From: Nelumbo lutea
Lineage: Eukaryota > Streptophyta > Magnoliopsida > Proteales > Nelumbonaceae
Direction: 5' to 3'
NCBI GenBank assembly: GCA_022828595.1
Contig: JAKGHH010000002.1
Coordinates: forward strand, 109,923,254-109,987,253
Length of the DNA: 64,000 bases
Positions 55,346 through 64,000 of this stretch are shown here, piece after piece. Numbering within the stretch: position 1 is the stretch's first letter; each line of letters opens with the position of its first letter. The position numbers and the translations under genes are program-made. Below the pieces are notes generated by a model. It searched no databases. It had not been told where the DNA came from and worked only from the letters and a program-made list of their open reading frames with translations.

Positions 55346-56127
55346 TGTAGGTGCATAGTGCTCGTGCAATCCCTCAGAGCACAATAAACACTGGAATGAT
55401 ACCACACGGACGCCTACATTCAACCTACAGCCAATCTTTCTTCTGCGATAAGCCTATAATGCACCGTAGGTCTATGATGAACTCACGGTTCATTGCATGA
55501 AACCTATTCTTAGTGCAAGCCCAAAGCAAACCCAGGTCTAACTTGCGATGAGTTGCATGCGCACCCAGCCCTACGATAAACCCTCAATCGCCACGAGGTC
55601 TCGATTCTTTAAGAATCAAGCCTGGATCTTACCTATACGTGTAACTTTGAAGTAGCAAACGTAACAAGGCGCCACACGGGTCTAATAAGACGTCGTCTGC
55701 CAAATAGTGATGTCACTAACGCCACGTCAGTTAAGTAAGGTGCAAAAGGGCAGTAGCATACGTGGGTTATGAGGATCTCCGAGTGAAAGGAAAGCCAATT
55801 CTCGGAAAGATTCCCATAGGGACACATGGTGAAACCCCAACAAAGCTCCTTAATGATTGTCAGCAAATCTAATGTTCCCTTTCCTAGTAGAAAACAAACA
55901 CCTTTAGCTCCTTCCTTTCAGGATCTCGGGATCTTCCCCATAAATAATGATCCTTCTCACAATGAAGGTTATTCATTCGATCACTAATTACCCTTATCAT
56001 TGGTTTCCCTGTTCAAATGTCTCACTACTCTCCTTTTGCCCTAGCCTCCCGGTTGATTCCTAGTTCTAGGCCTTCCTTTGTCTTTCAAAGAGACCACCTC
56101 CCTAGCCTAGCTACTACCTTACTTACA
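55346..56127 (+). mobile_element. Solo LTR, 782 bp, nested in the LTR-like repeat
   Basis: Starts TGTAGGTGCATAG and ends ACTTACA, so the ends TGTA/TACA are inverted. GCTGG (55341-55345) and GTTGG (56128-56132) are the 5-bp target duplication with one change. Copy 1 of the surrounding repeat shows the empty site (GAGAGCTGGTAAGTTCC). No internal coding region. Confidence 0.82.
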
Positions 56128-56434
56128 GTTGGTAAGCTCCATGTGTCGAGTGTTTGACGTGCCTTGTTCATAATGGTGTACTACCGTGTTTAGTCGTGTC
56201 CAATTGAATGAAAGACTCACCTATTTATAAGAGAGGGGTTTAATTCAAGAACCAACACATCTCTCACACGTGGTCGGAGCTCAGTCCACTTGTTGAGCCC
56301 TCAGTTGACACATTGTGTGCATGTGGTAGGCAATGGGCCTATATGGAATGCATTGGCGTTGATGTTCTAATTAGCTCGGCCATGTGTTGCTTGTGCATGG
56401 TATGAGTTGGTGTTAGATAAGCTCGTTAGGACCA

Positions 56435-57500
56435 AGGTTTAAAATGTTGATGTCAATGAAAATGTCGCTTACCAAAATATAGGACATATGTCGAAAATGT
56501 TGGAAATGTCAAGGGGAAATATTGTAAAAATTAGAGACATTGTAGAAATATTATGAAATATGTGGAAATATGCAAAGATATTTTGTAAAATGATAAAAGA
56601 ATCATTAATACATATTTCTAGACTATTATCTTATTCCCAATCATTATATAAAGCTAAGAAACTAAGACTAATAACAAACTAGTAAATGATGATTTACCGA
56701 TTTATTATGCATTCTAGTGTTTTTACAAGGTTATTTGATATTTTCTTTTCTTATTTTTCATTTTGATTTATTATAAATTCTAATATAATTATTTCACACA
56801 AGTAAATAGAAATGCATTTATTCTGATTTTTTAAATATTAAAGTTATAATACATTATGTTTTATTATAAATTTAATAAACTGATTCTCCTTTTTGTAGTA
56901 TTAAGATTATGATAAATTCTGATTTCTTATAAAACTTAATGAATTTATTATGATTCTTAATACTAAATTTATAATAAATAATGATTTAGTATAAAATTTA
57001 TTAAATTTATTCTGATTCTTTATATTAAATGTAGAATATGGTTTATTATAAAATTTAATAAACATTTTTGATTTTAGTAAATAGTTTAAAAAATAATAAC
57101 TAGTTAATATTTTATTACTTGAAAAATATTTTGTTTTATATTATAAAGTAATTAATTTATTCTTTTGTTTTTATATTTTGTTAATTATTTTTATAAATAT
57201 TTTATTTGAAATATTAAATAGAAATTATTAATGGAATAATCTATATTAATATACTATATTATATTAATATAATATACTAAAATATTATATTTTTAATGTA
57301 CATTAGTCGACATCTTGTTGACATAATAGGAAAAACTGTATTCTTTTTGGTTATTTGGACCGATTTGGTCGACATTTCCTAAATAATGTAGACCGACATA
57401 ATGTAATTTTTATATTACCATCCATTTTCATGTCGATGAGACTCGACATCAACATATCTCGGGTGACATTAGCGACATTTGGCGACATTTGAAGCCATGC
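56435..57500. mobile_element. Non-autonomous DNA transposon, 1066 bp, 9-bp target duplication
   Basis: TTAGGACCA is present at 56426-56434 and 57501-57509. Copy 1 of the host repeat has it once (near 35282). Close to the edges GGTTTAAAATGT and ACATTTGAAGCC form an imperfect inverted repeat (10 of 12). Both ends are rich in GACATT/AATGTC words, and the middle is AT-rich without a frame. A 9-bp duplication points to the Mutator superfamily. Confidence 0.65.
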
Positions 57501-57760
57501 TTAGGACCAGGTTAGCTCATAGCTCTTCAGGATCAGATAAGTTCTTATCTCATCAGGACCAGGTTAGCTCATAGCTTGTTAGGATTAGGTCAGTTTGTAG
57601 CTCGTTAGGACCATGTCAGCTCGTAGCTCATTAAGATCAGGTCACCTCGTAGCTCGTTAATTGACAACTTTGCCCCTAGCATGCTGCCACTTGACAGTTT
57701 CTAACTAGTGCTCGGTTTTTGGCTATATAAGTAATCATTGTTACACACTCCACATATTGC

Positions 57761-58364
57761 AATTTTGGTATACTAGAATACTATTTACTTTGACCAACCA
57801 TCAAAGCAAAATTTTCTTTTGTTTTCTATAAGCAATAGTTACTCTTGTTTACTATACAAACCTTGGTCTATACACTATTTTGCACGAAAACTTGATGAAT
57901 TTTAGTGTAAAATTCAAAAGCAAAAGTAAACAAGAATTTGCATATTTTACATTTGCACTCCCATGCATTTATACTAGTTCAAAATTTTCACTGCAACCAA
58001 ATACAGCCTTAGGCTCCGTTTAGAAAGAGTGCAAATACTACAACAATATATATATATGAGAAACACCACTATATGTATTCTTTTAGCAACAAATATTAAA
58101 TTGCATTTGATTAAAAAGCGCCAATTTATTTGCAGTTTAATATTAACACTCAAGATTTCTATCAAAAAATTTGTGTGGGTACAGATTTTTAATTTCCATG
58201 CTCTACTCCTTGGTTGTTGGTAGAAGAGTTGTTCATCTAAACCCTAGAAGAATTTTGAGAAGGCATGCTTATCTCTTTCTCAATGGTAAAGGAGAAGGCA
58301 TAAGTTTTAATCTCTTGCGCTCAGTAGATCTCAAGAGAAAGACTAATCAAGGTTTTTGAACTGT
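57761..58364. other. Intergenic, no gene seen
   Basis: GGCTCCGTTTAGAAAGAGTG at 58013 looks like a lone end of the MITE family of 43645. Otherwise AT-rich. Confidence 0.45.
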
Positions 58365-58640
58365 CATTGACTTGGATGGTCGGACTGTTAGGTTCGGGGA
58401 CTGTTTGGCTCAGAAACCATTCAGGCAATCGGTTTTGTTTTACCCAAAACTGGGTTTTTGGTCAAAAACCGTTAAAAAGTCAACAACCCTTTGACCCGGG
58501 TGATCAAACCATCGATCCATTCAATGGTTTTGACTATTTTTATTTTTAATTATTTTTTTAAGTTATTTATCAGTACGGGCCATTTGTTTGAACTGGGCAG
58601 TCGAACCATCAACCCGAAAACTGGTGGTTAGAACAATTCT
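58365..58640. repeat. MITE copy, GGTTTTNAAAACCGG family
   Basis: Shares ACCCAAAACTGGGTTTTTGG, CAATGGTTTTGACTATTTTT and GGGCCATTTGTTTGAACTGG with the copies at 54575 and 59650. The terminal repeats are eroded here. Confidence 0.6.
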
Positions 58641-58659
58641 ATTTCCTGATCAATTTTTA

Positions 58660-58775
58660 GAACATTGAAACTAATAAAAAATACAAATATGTAGAATGCA
58701 AAATCTTATATTTTGTATTATTTTGCATGTACCTACACTCTATATATTTATTTATACTCTTTCCGAACTGAGCCT
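58660..58775. repeat. MITE copy, AGTTTGGAAGGAGTATAAATA family
   Basis: The core TGCAAAATCTTATATTTTGT and the right end TTTATACTCTTTCCGAACTG match the other copies. The left end is eroded. Confidence 0.55.
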
Positions 58776-59161
58776 TAACACAGCCCCATCTGTAGGGATT
58801 GCAAAAACGAACGTAGACTACCGAATCCTAGAATCACGTGATAAAGATTGGCATCGGAATATGTAAGAAAAGTGTATGGGATTAACAAATATTACTCCAT
58901 ATAACATGCAAATAAAAAAGTTTTTCCTTGTAACCACAGTGTGTAACAGGGCAAAGATAAACGAGCTTGGTCCATAGTTTTCATTGAAGAAGCCATTCAT
59001 GAAATCCAATTGTTCTTAAACTTAACACAACCTGCCCCGGTTGCATCTCTAATCTTTCTAAGTGATTCAACTAATGAATCGATATTTGCTCTGTTGGTCA
59101 AAATAAAATAATTAATCTCATATTACACCCCTATCTTATATTCAATTAAATTAAATGTCAT
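58776..59161. other. Upstream flank of the tRNA gene, no gene seen
   Basis: AT-rich. Nothing beyond the AT-rich upstream context usual for plant tRNA genes was recognised. Confidence 0.4.
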
Positions 59162-59234
59162 GCCGTCTTAGCTCAGCTGGTAGAGCGCGTGGCTTTTAAC
59201 CACGTGGTCGTGGGTTCGATTCCCACAGACGGCG
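59162..59234 (+). tRNA. tRNA-Lys (anticodon UUU)
   Basis: The 73-base sequence folds as a full cloverleaf. Acceptor GCCGTCT pairs with AGACGGC, leaving G as discriminator. The A box TAGCTCAGCTGG and B box GGTTCGATTCC are canonical. The anticodon stem CGTGG/CCACG encloses CTTTTAA, so the anticodon is TTT at 59195-59197. There is no intron and no encoded CCA, as in nuclear genes. A TTTT terminator follows at 59235-59238. It reads Lys codons AAA/AAG in cytosolic translation. It looks intact. Confidence 0.97.
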
Positions 59235-59238
59235 TTTT
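59235..59238 (+). terminator. Pol III terminator of tRNA-Lys
   Basis: TTTT begins directly after the discriminator base, the normal Pol III stop. Confidence 0.85.
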
Positions 59239-59649
59239 GAAATTCTAGGAACTGATATGGCAGTTCTATTTGTTTTCAAAAAACAAAACGGACTGTGGAA
59301 CACCCCTTGAGCAAGCCGATTTACTACAAGTTATACCGTCTGTTTTATTTAACAGTGTTTGGAAGCAATTTGGCATTTCATGCATTGGTAGGGTCCCGAT
59401 TTTCGAGGCATGCCCGATTTTTTAATAATCAACTGAACCAAATAATGAGACATGGGCGTTTGTTGAAACGTCTATATTGATCCAACGTGGCACGGTTTTT
59501 TTTTTAAAAACGGCCACGGTTTCAAACATCCCCTAAAACATTATCTCCATTTTTAAGTTCTTCCTATGCACTGTAACTTGTATCAAACGTAGTGTGAAAA
59601 CCAATTTTCAGTTCTCCACTCCCAATTCCCAAGATTCCAGGTTGTTCAG
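59239..59649. other. Intergenic, no gene seen
   Basis: Short open frames only. ACGTGGCACGG and ACGGCCACGGTTTC near 59485-59522 form an imperfect inverted pair. Confidence 0.4.
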
Positions 59650-59890
59650 AGCATGGTTTTCAAAACTGGACCGGACCGGATGATCGGACTGGAAAAACCG
59701 GGAACCAATTAAGTGACCAGATCTGTTTTTCCCCAAAACTGGATATTTGCAAAAAAAAAAGAAAAACGTTGATTTGGTCAGCAAACCGTTGAATCGGGCG
59801 TTTGAACCGTTCAACAGTTTTGATCATTTTTTTAGAACGGGCCAATTGTTCGACCCGAGAACCGGACCCCTGGCCGGGTTTTAAAAACCT
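59650..59890. mobile_element. MITE, GGTTTTNAAAACCGG family, best preserved copy
   Basis: Starts ATGGTTTTCAAAACTGG and ends CCGGGTTTTAAAAACCTT, an inverted repeat (GGTTTTNAAAAC). It has the shared core TTTCCCCAAAACTGG, CAAACCGTTGAATCGGGC and ACGGGCCAATTGTTCGACCC. No coding capacity. Confidence 0.7.
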
Positions 59891-60079
59891 TGGTTCAGAG
59901 TCCATAAACTGCTTAAATTAGGAAAAGGGAAAATCTATAATGTGAAAAAAAAAAAACATGATATGGACAATCAAAACCCACCCATGAATTTTGATAAATA
60001 ACACCTGATTGGTTGACTACCACGTTAATGATTCCAATTGATTAGTCAAAAGTTTTTCATATGTCATATCTTTCCCATA

Positions 60080-60560
60080 TCATAGTGAAACCCTTGGTTA
60101 TAATATAATTTCATTTGATTTGGTTTGTTAGAATACGAGTAGAGCACTCTCAATCCAAACTGAGCACCAGTAATACAGTGTAATGATACAAGAAATAATG
60201 TATTTAGAGGAAAAAATACAAGAAATTATGTATTTATGTACCATAATTCATGGGAAGATGTTCCCAATGTATGGCTGGATTCCCATGTTTTTAAAGTGTT
60301 TGTGGAGTCTTTTGCTTGCAGAGAGTCCATGGCACAATACACAGGCTTCTAATGGCTTGAACTTTAGGGCAGTGACACTCAGAGTCTTCAACTTTCAAAT
60401 GCAACACTTTAGTAGTCTGAACTTTTATAATAATAAAATTACCCTTCATTTCCCATTTCTATTCTCATATTTGAATAAAACTATGCGTTGAAGCAGAACA
60501 GGGGTCTATGCATCCACCTTCATTTTCTTTCTCCTAATTATAACACTCCTTCAGTCCTTC
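60080..60560. repeat. Duplicated LRAT 5' flank, block C (uninterrupted)
   Basis: It carries in one piece what is split at 40561-40924 and 43313-43560: GAATACGAGTAGAGCACTCT, TCAATCCAAACTGAGCACCA, the hairpin arm GGGAAGATGTTCCCAATGTA, then TTTTGCTTGCAGAGAGTCCA and ATACACAGGCTTCTAATGGC. It therefore shows the pre-insertion state of the hAT site. Confidence 0.8.
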
Positions 60561-62099
60561 TCACGTTTCCTCACCCCAACAACGTCAATGTCGTGAGAAG
60601 TGAAGAAGGTTAACTCCTTGGACTCTTTCCCTTCCGAAGGATCTGACGTCTCTTTCCCATTCCCAGTTCAACTCATACATCTCTTTTTCCTACAAATTTC
60701 TCTCTAATTTCCCAACCATTTTACGTTAAAATTTTCTTCTTCTCCTACCAGCGAATTCAAGTTTCCAAGAAGAACAGTCATTCAATCCCAGAAAATCATT
60801 GAGATTCAGAGACCCGATTAGTGGAGACTCAGAAACCCGAATAAGCATGGCTGGACATTCCCAAAACAGGGGCAGAGCACCCAGATCAGTTTACGTGAAA
60901 GCTTTTCTTCCCCTACCAAACTAACCGAGTATCAAAGTAGAGCACTCAATGAGTCTCAGCAGATAGTGGAGTTTCAGAGACCCGGAGCTTGGCTGGACAT
61001 TCACAGAATATGGGAGCATCAAAAACCGAAATAGGGGAGTGTCTTACCATCTAACGAAAATCCAAAACCGAGTGAAAAACCTTTTTTTTTTTGCAGCACG
61101 AGTAATGTCTGCCGGCGTTATTCCGACATGAAAACAGGCCGACGACGTGTAAAACCATGCATAAAATGGTCAGAGATTTACCGGTCAGTCTCCCTGTCTT
61201 ATGCTCATTTGGACTTTTTAATTTGGGGAAACCATATTCTGGGGACTTTTTTTCCATCAACGGTCCGTCTTGGGTGTGAAAAGACGCTGAATATCTCCCC
61301 TGGAACACTACTGTGTTCTCTGGTTTGAGTGAAGACTGTATCAAAAAACGGGTGAAGAAAAAATGAAGATTCGGGTCCAGTTTTTCTATATCCAGCTCCC
61401 ACCCGACCCAGATCGCTTAATAAGTGGTCTAATTTGGCTTGCTCGGACCAGTCTAGAACGGCTGGCTGTTTACATCTATTACTGTAATACTTCGGACTGG
61501 ACCATTGCAGACCAGTCTATAACGGTTTGGCCATTTTATCTGCAGACCAGAGCGGTCCAATCTACAAACGTTCGGCCTAAAATGCATACTTTTTATTTGT
61601 GAATAAAATTAATTATAATTAAATAAATAATAAATTACCTATTAATTAAAATAGTAAATTATTATTTTGACGAAAAAGCTATAACTTATTGATCAATGGC
61701 TATTCTTGAAAAAATTTGTGAATTTTGTATATGAACATGAAAGGTAACTTTTGGATGGTTGTACAAATTTGTTAGTTTTAAAATTTTTAACTTAAACACC
61801 AATTAAAGGTTGATAACAACCCATTAATAAAATGATCAGTTGGGTTGGATTTGGATTGACATCATTGGCTCATCCAACCTGGAAAAGGTTTTTTTGGGAG
61901 AATGATGGTATCTGACATTGGTGTATAGAATAGAGGTATCTGACATTTTGAATTTTTATAAGTCTATAAGGGTGTAGTGAAATTCAGAAATCTGCAATGG
62001 GTTTATCCGTGTTTTTCTTTTTTTTTTTTCTTCTTTTTTTTTTTTTTGCAGCAACTTGGGAAAGGGTTATTTTGGAGAAGGGATATGCTCCTCACATGC
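60561..62099. other. Intergenic, no gene supported
   Basis: 60600-61400 is less AT-rich and has a minus-strand frame of 97 codons (61051-61344) that I do not recognise. AGTGGAG-AGAGACCCGGA-like phrases repeat near 60820-60990. 61420-61560 has CGGACCAGTCTA/CAGACCAGAGCGG repeats. I cannot support a gene. Confidence 0.45.
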
Positions 62100-62180
62100 A
62101 CATCCACCGTGCATTGAGAACATCTCCGGTGAATAATAATTGATAAGTACGGGAGATGTTTCCAATGCATGGTAAGATGT
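62100..62180. repeat. Hairpin repeat copy (GGAGATGTTCCCAATGC core)
   Basis: CGTGCATTGAGAACATCTCC pairs with GGGAGATGTTTCCAATGCAT across a ~20-base loop. It is one of the cleanest copies of this family. Confidence 0.7.
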
Positions 62181-62329
62181 GAGTGTGAGGCGCCCATTTG
62201 TGACGAGCGGATCCGGTCTCGTTAGTTTGCTTCAATTTTGCGTGACGTCCTTCAGTTGCACGGGTCCACTGATGCGTCCTTTCTGTGTGGAGAGACAGGC
62301 CCTGGGTCAACGAGTTGAGTAATTTAAAT

Positions 62330-62700
62330 GCCCATTAAGGAAGAGGGTTTGGGTGGGTTGGGTTTGGGTTGAATTTTAATCGAATTCACCTGACCCGTCA
62401 ACCTGTTAATGACACATTTATAAAAAATTAAATGGGTTGGGTTCGACCCAAACCCAACCTACCTGCCCAACACATTTATTTTATACATATATAAATTCTA
62501 GAAAAATATAATTATAAAAATACAAAAAAAAATGTATAAATAAAGATAAAAAGGCAGAAAATAACATAAATTAAATAAAATAAAAATTCAAAATAATTAT
62601 GAAAAAACAAAAAATAAAGAAAATAAGATAAATTACAAAAAAAATAAACAGAAAATTTACAAAAATATAGAAAATCATAAAAATTGAAGAAATAAGGCTT
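62330..62700 (+). repeat. GGGTTGG-rich head joined to A-rich tail
   Basis: GGGTTTGGGTGGGTTGGGTT and ACCCAAACCCAACC text changes near 62480 to ATAAAAATACAAAAAAAAAT-type units. It has the same two-part structure as 35832-36380 in reverse orientation. Confidence 0.55.
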
Positions 62701-63061
62701 CTTTCACCCCAAATGACTCTAAAACTCCATACTTAATTCTTAGAGTGCTAGATTTGTAGAAGTTTGCAAGAAACAAGTGTGAATCGTTAATTTTTTAAAA
62801 AATTTTCAAATTTTAAAAAAATATGGCAAAAATAGGTAATTTTCTTCAATCTTTTATAATATCTTGTGATTTCTTTTTTTTTCTTCTTTAATGTGTAAAT
62901 TTTTGTTGATCTACATTTCTTACATTCAAAATCACTTTTTTTTTTTGTTTTATCAATAGATTTATAGAAATTTCATGAATATATTAGGGGAAAATATAAA
63001 TTAACAAAAAAATTGAAAATTTAATTTTTTATTTGCCTATAAAAACTAAATATGTTTTAGA

Positions 63062-63405
63062 TCTATGGATTTATCAATCATGTCCATAGATCAATTGGAA
63101 TTACTTCTTTAATTTTTTTATTTTTTATATTTTTAGAATTAAAAAATAATTAATAATTAATTATATTTTATCATTTGATGACAAAATTTGGATATATTAT
63201 AATTCTATGGATGATCTATCATATCCACAAACCAATTGAATTTTCTTCTTTAATAATCACTTTTTTATATTTTTAAAATTAAAAATTAATTAATTATATT
63301 TTATCATTTGATCACAATGATTGAATATATTATAATTCTATGGATGATCTATCATATTCACAAAGCAATTGAAATTTCTTCTTTAATAACTATTTTTTGA
63401 ATATA
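63062..63405. repeat. AT-rich tandem repeat, ~133-142 bp unit, 2.5 copies
   Basis: Each unit has CTATGGATGATCTATCATAT, CAATTGAATTTTCTTCTTTA and TTATATTTTATCATTTGAT in order. CTATGG anchors lie at 63063, 63205 and 63338. No coding capacity. Confidence 0.8.
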
Positions 63406-63869
63406 TTATATAATGCTTATTTATTTTTATAACTTTTGGAAACAAATAATAAATAATTATTAATTATATTTTCACAAAGAAGGTGTGCCAATGCATGTTT
63501 TATGGTTGGATAGGAGAGTTGGTTTTTTCTCATCCCATAAAACATTAAAACTTAAGAATTATAATTTATAAATCATATAGTTAACCATAGAATTTTTAAT
63601 GAAATTATAATTAGCTATAATATATTTCTTCATAAAACCATTAAAATATATTAATTTAAGGTATATACACCTCATTAAGATTTTATATTTAGTGTTGTTG
63701 ATGTATTTTTATGATTTATTAAAGTATTTATAATGTTTCCAACGTATTTATGTGTATCTTAGTTTTTCTCCAAAACGCATGCATATCCCGATACATTTCT
63801 TAAAAATGTCTTTCCGATAATTTAAACCTTGAATGCATTGTGCGGCAGTTTCGTTATTCAAGGTAAATA
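63406..63869. other. AT-rich, no gene seen
   Basis: Low-complexity text without coding signal. Near 63760-63840 the composition becomes mixed. Confidence 0.5.
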
Positions 63870-64000
63870 TATTGCTTCCCTTGGAGAGCTTGTAAGCTAC
63901 GATCACTTCTATTTGAGCTATAGCCAACACCTCCTCCTAAACCCTCTACTTATCAGCCTTTTTTGCCTTGAGTCTCTCTACCTCAACCTTTAGCTCCTCT
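63870..64000 (-). pseudogene. Possible coiled-coil (gag-like) fragment at the window edge
   Basis: Read from 64000 leftward, EELKVEVERLKAKKADK is followed by stop codons and then EEVLAIAQIEVIVAYKLSKG. Heptad-like Leu/Val spacing and the Lys/Glu-rich style resemble coiled-coil tails of plant retrotransposon gag-like proteins. It runs out of the window, so this is only a hint. Confidence 0.25.

Larger units (their letters stand above)
54975..57760 (+). repeat. LTR-like dispersed repeat, copy 2, interrupted twice
   Basis: Segments 54975-55345, 56128-56434 and 57510-57760 align in order with 34655-35460. GGAAATTCGTTGGAGTAGGG, CACCTATTTATAAGAGAGGG (TATA at about 56220) and GGACCAGGTTAGCTCATAGC are shared. 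The two interruptions are separate insertions with their own target duplications. Confidence 0.75.

Noticed and set aside
61051..61344. Minus-strand frame of 97 codons
   Set aside because: No recognisable motif; the poly-T run near 61081 is read as a Lys run.
1..64000. A gene cluster, defence locus or other new multi-gene system
   Set aside because: Only three likely host protein genes, a pseudogene and a tRNA are present, far apart, of unrelated families and separated by transposon remnants.

Overview
The window looks like nuclear DNA from a flowering plant. It has low gene density, spliced genes, a plant-type nuclear tRNA-Lys, Ty3/Tat and Ty1/copia retrotransposons, L1-type LINE remnants, many MITEs, ATT/CT/GA microsatellites and long AT-rich intergenic tracts. 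I cannot name the species from sequence alone. Most of the 64 kb is transposon-derived or featureless.

Layout: 1-5208 is a decayed, internally deleted Ty3/gypsy element of the Tat type, whose 5' LTR starts before the window. 5209-10900 is AT-rich intergenic DNA with microsatellites and a foldback element. 11021-11971 is an intact single-exon DUF716/TMEM45-type membrane protein gene with a CT-rich 5' leader. 14186-14654 is a hAT-like MITE. 15862-20468 is a Ty1/copia element with both LTRs, PBS and PPT but a broken coding region, sitting inside a MITE. LINE RNase H remnants lie at 20640-21290 and 27130-27400. 29744-32014 is a four-exon gene for a probable plastid protein with one in-frame TGA in exon 3. 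33482-34010 holds gene fragments, one of them carboxylesterase-like on the minus strand.

38716-39969 (minus) is a two-exon LRAT/NC-domain protein gene. A second copy at 50918-53100 is a pseudogene with a frameshift directly after the catalytic NCEHFA motif and a 664-bp solo LTR in its intron. Pieces of the LRAT 5' flank recur near 43.3, 44.9 and 60.1 kb, so this region grew by segmental duplication. The 60.1-kb copy shows the uninterrupted state of a site that carries a decayed hAT transposon at about 40.92-43.31 kb. Solo LTRs with target duplications sit at 49021-49649, 51950-52613 and 55346-56127. A 1066-bp insertion with a 9-bp duplication is at 56435-57500. An intact tRNA-Lys(UUU) is at 59162-59234.

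I see three likely host protein-coding loci (DUF716, the plastid-type gene, LRAT) and one tRNA. They show no functional relation to each other and do not form a cluster or operon. I found no convincing new biological system. The most useful observations are the premature stop in an otherwise conserved gene model, the LRAT duplication history with filled and empty transposon sites, the nested dated-by-order insertions, and a 99-bp in-frame tandem duplication of unknown origin.
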